Of a DNA stretch of 56,309 nt, positions 52,060 to 56,309 are shown piece by piece. The notes beneath the pieces were generated by a model, which worked only from the letters and a program-made list of their open reading frames with translations, was not told the DNA's origin and did not search any database. Location of the stretch: positions 1-56,309 of IMG/VR virus record IMGVR_UViG_3300031957_003334, one strand, 5' to 3'. The stretch's first letter is position 1. Each line of letters starts with the position of its first letter. The translations under genes were made by a program, and so were the position numbers. This stretch comes from a virus.

Positions 52060-53321
52060 AACTTTTTAAATCTCCATTTAATGTGATTTTTTCTATTCTC
52101 CCAAGAACCATGCTGCTCGTATATATTAAGCATACATTGGACCCACTTATTGCCAAAATCAGAGAAATTATAGTTTTCCTCAACGTGTTTCCTGCCGGCT
52201 TTTCCAAGTTTTTGGCGCTCCTCAGAGGATAAATCATAAATTTTCTTAAGGGAGTTAATAAAATCTTCTTTAGAAATCCGGTCCTCGTAGATCCAAGGCA
52301 CCTGCTGTGATCCGATTACTGATTTTGAAGTTGGCTCAATACCTACACCAAACCAGTCTGTTCCGTTTGTGACCTGCTCTTGAAGTCCTCCAGTCATATT
52401 TACAATAATTGGAGTTTCGCACGATAACGATTCAAGAGTTGCTAAACCAAAACCCTCAGCATCTGATATGTTAATAGTACAATCTGCAAGATTATAGAGC
52501 ATCGACAAGTCTTGAGGAGACATCTTGTTTATAGAAAACCCTATCTGACCATCTCGCAGACCTAAGTGTTCAGCAATAACGCCCAGTGGCTGTCCGTGGG
52601 GATCATCTAGATCTGTGTGCATCAAAAGGGTGGCTTTATCATGACCTACTTCATCTAGAAATTCTTTAAACCAATAGATAAGCGTTCCAGACTGTTTTCT
52701 TCGGGCGTTACGATTATTCCAAAAAAAGACGACCTTGTTTTCCATATTATATTGTTTGCGAATATTTGAAATAATGTCTCGGTCTTCTTGGGAAAACCTT
52801 CTCTTGAAGATGCTTAAGTCCACAGCGTGAGGAATATATTGTTCATCCACGTTAGGACTAACAGTTTGTACAATATCGCTAGTGACCTTAGAGATGGTCA
52901 CTATTTTATCATTCGAGTTATATTTTGACTGATTAAACGTTGGGTAAGGGTAATTGTCCCAAACGTGATAATAAACCATCGGGACATTCTCTCTAATTTC
53001 ATCCTCCATATGCCACAACCACTCATAAAAACGAGGATCAGTCATAAAATATAAAATGTCGGGCTTAAACTGTAGCATAAAGCGGCGAACATCCTGCTGG
53101 GTTCCATACCCTTTTACAGGGAAAATTAGCCAATCTTCGCCGTATCCATCTACCTTAGTAGGTTCATATGATGGGTGGTCTACAGCACCACCAAGAGATA
53201 TAACTTGAAACTTTCCAGACTTTAGAAGTGCCTCAATTACATACTTTGTTTGTGTTCCAACCCCAGATGGCAAAAGAGGGTGGTCACTAATCGTTAAAAC
53301 TTTTATTTTCTTGTCGGACAA
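52056..53321 (-). CDS. GT4-family glycosyltransferase (421 aa), TTG start
   Basis: The start is TTG 53321 because AGGAGG lies seven bases before it, at the nuclease stop; the upstream ATG at 53366 would place 15 residues inside the nuclease gene. Motifs: SDHPLLPSGVGTQTKYVIEAL (acceptor loop), FFWNNRNARRKQSGTL, then ISDAEGFGLATLESLSCETPII (donor-site EX7E region) and NMTGGLQEQV. It is a canonical GT4 enzyme and the most upstream glycosyltransferase in the island. Donor and acceptor are unknown. Confidence 0.86.
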   Translation of the reverse strand: MSDKKIKVLTISDHPLLPSGVGTQTKYVIEALLKSGKFQVISLGGAVDHPSYEPTKVDGYGEDWLIFPVKGYGTQQDVRRFMLQFKPDILYFMTDPRFYEWLWHMEDEIRENVPMVYYHVWDNYPYPTFNQSKYNSNDKIVTISKVTSDIVQTVSPNVDEQYIPHAVDLSIFKRRFSQEDRDIISNIRKQYNMENKVVFFWNNRNARRKQSGTLIYWFKEFLDEVGHDKATLLMHTDLDDPHGQPLGVIAEHLGLRDGQIGFSINKMSPQDLSMLYNLADCTINISDAEGFGLATLESLSCETPIIVNMTGGLQEQVTNGTDWFGVGIEPTSKSVIGSQQVPWIYEDRISKEDFINSLKKIYDLSSEERQKLGKAGRKHVEENYNFSDFGNKWVQCMLNIYEQHGSWENRKNHIKWRFKKL

Positions 53322-53328
53322 AATTGTT

Positions 53329-53334
53329 CCTCCT
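53329..53334 (-). promoter_or_regulatory. Ribosome binding site fixing the TTG start of the GT4 gene
   Basis: AGGAGG on the minus strand, seven bases before TTG 53321. It overlaps the nuclease stop codon (TAG), so the glycosyltransferase is expressed by reinitiation from the nuclease message. Confidence 0.55.
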
Positions 53335-54172
53335 ACGAACAGTATTCCGTCTGGTAAAACTCGCAAGTACCGAATCGGTCTTTACAGTTCGTACAAGCAG
53401 CACGGTTTTTAATATAGTTCTCTTTGTTAATATTATGCAACGCTTTTGTTAAGGCGTTAAGAGCATCTGTTGTTCTTTTTTTCGCTGCCGTCACCCGCAC
53501 GAACTCGGCTTTCTTTCCAGCCTTCGCAGTTCGTTTGAGCAAAACGAAGTGACAGTCAACGTCTTTCGGGTCAACTTCATACTTCTGGGCATAGAAGTGT
53601 TTATAGAATACGAGTTGGTAGGCGAGGATCTTGTCGCTCTTCTTTTCACGACGCCATCCCCAGGAGCAGGTCTTCCAGTCAATCAGGTGGATTTTCTCAT
53701 CCTTCTTGGAGTAGACTACAAGGTCAATAAAGCCTTTGAACTTTTTTTCTGCTTCCGTGAATTCTGTGATGGGTTCGTAGAGTTGCTCTTCGGCTGCCAA
53801 CACTTCCCAGTCCTCACCCAGTTTACCGAACTTGTCGGCAAGGCAGCGGTAAAGGTCGGGAATGATTTGAACGCCATTTAGCAGCCACTCTTTGAGGGCG
53901 AAATCCCTTTTGGCTTCTAGTTGGGCATCATCGGGCAGGGCGTTAAGTTCGGCGATGAATTGCTCTTTAACTAATGCCTCAATCGTGCCCGGCTCTCTGT
54001 ACTTTTCGGGGGAAGTCAAAGTAAATTCACAAACAGTGTGAATCGCCTTCCCAAAAGCAGTGTAGATATTGCCCTCAAACTGGGCAACCTTGTCAATGTA
54101 AGTGAGTTTGTGGTAGTGAGGGCAGATGTGCCAGTTCTTCCACTCGGAGTAGGAAATGTGTTTGCCAGCCAA
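53333..54172 (-). CDS. PD-(D/E)XK nuclease, RecB/Cas4-like with cysteine cluster
   Basis: The 279-residue protein, start TTG 54172, opens with SYSEWKNWHICPHYHKLTY (family Cys C17). The active site is GKAIHT (H45), FKGFIDLVV (D150) and IDWKT (D165, K167), with a following Tyr/Gln helix (AYQLVFYKHF). C260, C263, C270 and C278 form a cluster at the C-terminus that, with C17, suggests an Fe-S or zinc site as in AddB/Cas4. It is probably a DNA exonuclease in replication or recombination. GC content is higher than neighbours (30/60 in line 53641-53700, against 16/60 in line 43741-43800), a sign of different origin. Confidence 0.85.
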   Translation of the reverse strand: MAGKHISYSEWKNWHICPHYHKLTYIDKVAQFEGNIYTAFGKAIHTVCEFTLTSPEKYREPGTIEALVKEQFIAELNALPDDAQLEAKRDFALKEWLLNGVQIIPDLYRCLADKFGKLGEDWEVLAAEEQLYEPITEFTEAEKKFKGFIDLVVYSKKDEKIHLIDWKTCSWGWRREKKSDKILAYQLVFYKHFYAQKYEVDPKDVDCHFVLLKRTAKAGKKAEFVRVTAAKKRTTDALNALTKALHNINKENYIKNRAACTNCKDRFGTCEFYQTEYCS

Positions 54173-54196
54173 TGTAACCTGCTTTCTTACTTATTC

Positions 54197-54868
54197 TTAT
54201 TTATTATAGAGATCTTTGTGTATTTCGTCAATTTTTAAATACAAAAATGGGCTAATTTTTTTCAATGAATCTTGCTTGTCTAAATAGTATGCCTCAAAAC
54301 CAGTAGCAAAATATTCCCGTAATGATACCGCAGCATACGGTCTAATAAAGAGACCAGAAGTGAGCATTTTTAACATACTTTTTCCAACCCTTTTGTACAA
54401 GAAATTGTCAAAAGCCGTAGAAAACCTAACGTCACTAAAATCAAATTCATCAGTCCAATATCCCTCGGACCTAATTTCATATTCTAATTGCTTTCTTTTT
54501 TTGAGAAATTCTTTCTTAATACTTTCGTCGCCATATATCTTTTCAAGATGGAGTGTCTCAAGATGGTGTGCAAATTCGTGGACGATATCATCCAAAATGT
54601 CCTGATGATTGTCTTGTTGATTTGTTATATGGAGATAACCATCTCGGTAGAGAGCGTTAACTTCTCTTTCGTCGAAGTCTTTCAGGTGGTTGATTTTTAT
54701 ACCTTTCACTCCTTTGAAATAATGAGAAGGAAAGTTTTTCTCTAAAGCCTTGAGTATATGGTCTAAATTTATTCCATTAGGTAAAAGATCTATCTCTTCT
54801 ACTTCAATCCCCCCAAGACGAAATCTTTTTGGGCTGTTTTCCATTTTTTCTAAAATATATTCTCTCAT
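54197..54868 (-). CDS. Putative zinc metallopeptidase-like protein (HExxH)
   Basis: The 223-residue protein has HEFAH at residues 97-101, the HExxH zinc motif, in a helix beginning DDIVHEFAHHLET. A downstream acidic residue in REYFATGFEAYYL (about 187-199) could be the third ligand. The preceding strand NALYRDGYLHITN resembles the substrate-side edge strand of metallopeptidases. No signal peptide is present, so it acts inside the cell or virion. It overlaps the PhoH gene by ATGA. Similar proteins are found in phages, but the target is unknown; an anti-toxin or host-protein protease role is only a guess. Confidence 0.7.
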   Translation of the reverse strand: MREYILEKMENSPKRFRLGGIEVEEIDLLPNGINLDHILKALEKNFPSHYFKGVKGIKINHLKDFDEREVNALYRDGYLHITNQQDNHQDILDDIVHEFAHHLETLHLEKIYGDESIKKEFLKKRKQLEYEIRSEGYWTDEFDFSDVRFSTAFDNFLYKRVGKSMLKMLTSGLFIRPYAAVSLREYFATGFEAYYLDKQDSLKKISPFLYLKIDEIHKDLYNK

Positions 54869-56172
54869 AGTATTTCCGCAGCCAATGTTGCTAGTTTTGA
54901 TCTTTCTCCCTTATAAAGAGTGACGTGACCAGAGATTTGAAATTCTTTAAACTTTTCAACAGCATGAGTTAATCCATTCGAAACAGCATCCACATAGGAA
55001 TTATCGATTTGTTGAATATCGCCTGTCAAAACTAACTTAGTACCGTGACCAACCCTTGTTATTATAGTTTTTAACTCGTGGGCTGTTAAGTTTTGTGCCT
55101 CATCAACAATCATAAATGCGTTTGAAATTGATCTGCCTCGGATATACGTCATTGCCTCTATTTCTACTACTCCTTGTTCTATTTGCATATCTAGAGCAGT
55201 CTTGTCTCCAAATAGATATTCTAAGTTATCACGCAAAGGGGCAACCCAGGGCATCATTTTTTCTTCCAGGGTTCCTGGTAAAAATCCGATATCTCTACCC
55301 ATTGGTTGAACTGGTCGTGTTATGATTAACTTGTCGTATCCGCCTTGAGATCTGGTACTATGAAGGACTTGTTCTAAACCACAGGCGGCTGCGATGAGTG
55401 TCTTTCCAGTGCCGGCTTGTCCCGTTAAAGATACGATATGAACATCTTTATCGAAAAGCAAATCCATAGCAAATTTCTGTTCTTTATTGTTAGCAGACAA
55501 TCCCCAAATATCTTTATAGGTAAGAATCTTTTTTAGGGGAGAATTTTTATTTGTAAATCTGGCAATGGCTGACTTACTTTCATTAGATTCTGATTTTAGA
55601 ATCAAAAAATGATTGGGATAAAGTTTTGTTTTTTGTTCAGGTAAGTTTATTTCACCACCATTATAAAATTTGTCAATTTGGTCGTCCGGCAAAAAAATCT
55701 CTGAGATTCCATCATATAACTTTTCTACCGACTTGACGGCTTGTTGTGGTTGGTAATCATAACACTCGATCCCGAAAGAATCACATTTGACCCTCATATT
55801 CAAGTCTCTGGATATGATTGCTACATCATGTCCCTCTAATTTTAGTCTTAGTGTGACGGCAATTATTTTATTATCTGCATCATTTGGTTCCATTCCTGCT
55901 GGCATATATCTTGGATCATATTGTGCTGCAAAAACTCTTCCTTTGCCACTTCCAAGTGGAACACCTGCAAATAAACTTCCTTTTTTTCTTAAATTGTCCA
56001 AAACACGATTCATCATCCTGGCGTTTAAACCGGCTGTATCCTGTCGATGTTTGTGTTTATCTATCTCGTCGAGAACCATTGTTGGAATAGCGATATCGCT
56101 GCGACCAAAAGAGAACAACGATTGAGCCTCTGTTAAGTAAACATTTGTATCTAGTATTAGAGTTTTAGTCAA
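54865..56172 (-). CDS. phoH: PIN-PhoH fusion ATPase (PhoH2-type)
   Basis: Residues 1-130 form a PIN nuclease domain with the acidic set D8 (LDTNVYL), E36 (VLDEID), D98/D100 (NDADNK) and D123 (SRDLN). From about residue 210 there is the PhoH ATPase, with Walker A GQAGTGKT near residue 250, DKLIITRPVQPMGRDIGFLPG and Walker B FMIVDEAQN, then TGDIQQID. The combined protein (435 aa) is the PhoH2 form, an RNase/helicase in cellular work; the phage-typical form is the ATPase alone. The start is TTG 56172 with AGGAGG nine bases before it. It is the first protein gene after the terminator. Confidence 0.9.
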   Translation of the reverse strand: MTKTLILDTNVYLTEAQSLFSFGRSDIAIPTMVLDEIDKHKHRQDTAGLNARMMNRVLDNLRKKGSLFAGVPLGSGKGRVFAAQYDPRYMPAGMEPNDADNKIIAVTLRLKLEGHDVAIISRDLNMRVKCDSFGIECYDYQPQQAVKSVEKLYDGISEIFLPDDQIDKFYNGGEINLPEQKTKLYPNHFLILKSESNESKSAIARFTNKNSPLKKILTYKDIWGLSANNKEQKFAMDLLFDKDVHIVSLTGQAGTGKTLIAAACGLEQVLHSTRSQGGYDKLIITRPVQPMGRDIGFLPGTLEEKMMPWVAPLRDNLEYLFGDKTALDMQIEQGVVEIEAMTYIRGRSISNAFMIVDEAQNLTAHELKTIITRVGHGTKLVLTGDIQQIDNSYVDAVSNGLTHAVEKFKEFQISGHVTLYKGERSKLATLAAEIL

Positions 56173-56181
56173 AATTTCGTG

Positions 56182-56187
56182 CCTCCT
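56182..56187 (-). promoter_or_regulatory. Ribosome binding site of the PIN-PhoH gene (TTG start)
   Basis: AGGAGG on the minus strand nine bases before TTG 56172. It supports the non-ATG start, which puts the first PIN strand directly at the N-terminus. Confidence 0.55.
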
Positions 56188-56218
56188 AAAGGCTTATAGT
56201 AAATAGATTCTTTAAAAT

Positions 56219-56241
56219 AAAAAAGCCGCCCGAAGGCGGCT
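56219..56241 (-). terminator. Intrinsic terminator after the RNA gene
   Basis: On the minus strand AGCCGCC-TTCG-GGCGGCT forms a seven-pair stem with a TTCG tetraloop followed by six T. It begins at the CCA end of the RNA gene, with the final A shared. This is a textbook Rho-independent terminator and separates the RNA gene from the PIN-PhoH operon. Confidence 0.92.
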
Positions 56242-56309
56242 GGTGGAGGTAGGGAGAATCGAACTCCCGTCTTGTCTAGTTCCGCAGAAAGGTCGTTCAC
56301 AAGGTTAGG
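56241..56309 (-). ncRNA. ssrA: 3' end of a tmRNA-like RNA gene (5' part outside the window)
   Basis: Only the last 69 bases are visible. They end in an encoded CCA with discriminator A, a 3' acceptor strand TACCTCC, and a perfect T arm (GGGAG-TTCGATT-CTCCC, 56252-56268). No anticodon stem can be formed at the place a class I or class II tRNA needs one, though about 41 bases lie before the T arm. Instead the upstream bases read CTAACCTTGTGAACGA and ACTAGAC, like the 3' pseudoknot and P2 parts of tmRNA. tmRNA rescues stalled ribosomes. A diverged tRNA remains possible. Confidence 0.55.

Noticed and set aside
56241-56309. A standard tRNA at the right edge
   Set aside because: CCA, acceptor strand and T arm fit, but neither a five-pair anticodon stem with a seven-base loop nor a long variable arm could be drawn in the preceding bases. 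A TTGTGAA loop (His-like) has no pairing stem.
1-56309. CRISPR arrays, insertion sequences, integrase or att sites
   Set aside because: No evenly spaced direct repeats, transposase or integrase motifs, or inverted terminal repeats were noticed.

Overview
This window is part of the genome of a large tailed phage with a contractile tail, of the T4-like marine myovirus type. It carries a T4 gp25-type baseplate wedge protein, a gp6/baseplate-J-type wedge protein, a gp55-type late sigma factor, a RuvC-like resolvase, a PhoH ATPase and very large tail proteins of 1402, 1817 and 3176 residues. All supported protein genes lie on the minus strand, packed with gaps of at most about 105 bases and with many ATGA, GTGA or TAATG stop/start overlaps, so most of it looks like one or a few long polycistronic units read from right to left. 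The host cannot be read from the sequence; a Gram-negative marine bacterium is an inference.

Layout, left to right. (1) 1-1.7 kb: a partial HAD-family phosphatase, a small conserved-type hypothetical protein and a RuvC-like resolvase. (2) 1.7-34.2 kb: a baseplate and tail module. It contains paralogous tail proteins, an FnIII-containing protein, the giant LamG and tail-protein-I-like protein, a DNRLRE-like protein, the gp6-like and gp25-like wedge proteins, an 1817-residue structural protein, a spike-like protein, and an OB-fold plus N-acetylmuramidase tail lysin. (3) 34.2-35.9 kb: small proteins around the late sigma factor, one with a single membrane segment and one an FmdB-type zinc ribbon. 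(4) 35.9-53.3 kb: a glycan-building island. It encodes a nucleotidyltransferase, an APS kinase-HAD fusion, a DUF2061 membrane protein, a short UDP-sugar dehydrogenase, an SDR epimerase, a Gfo/Idh oxidoreductase, a polysaccharide-deacetylase-like protein, WbqC, a reduced DegT aminotransferase, a hexapeptide acetyltransferase, a formyltransferase, a sulfotransferase, a double methyltransferase and seven glycosyltransferase genes. (5) 53.3-56.3 kb: a GC-richer PD-(D/E)XK nuclease with a cysteine cluster, a HExxH metallopeptidase-like protein, a PIN-PhoH protein, an intrinsic terminator, and the 3' end of an RNA gene that fits tmRNA better than tRNA.

The most interesting system is the glycan island. 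APS kinase makes PAPS and the sulfotransferase uses it. The dehydrogenase, Gfo/Idh, DegT and hexapeptide acetyltransferase set resembles the WbpA/B/E/D route to acetamido-sugar uronates. Formyl, methyl and sulfate groups could then decorate a glycan assembled by several glycosyltransferases. No initiating lipid-linked transferase, flippase or polymerase is visible. With the late sigma factor and structural genes next door on the same strand, direct glycosylation of virion proteins is a reasonable hypothesis, as is remodelling of host surface glycan. Neither is proven by the sequence.
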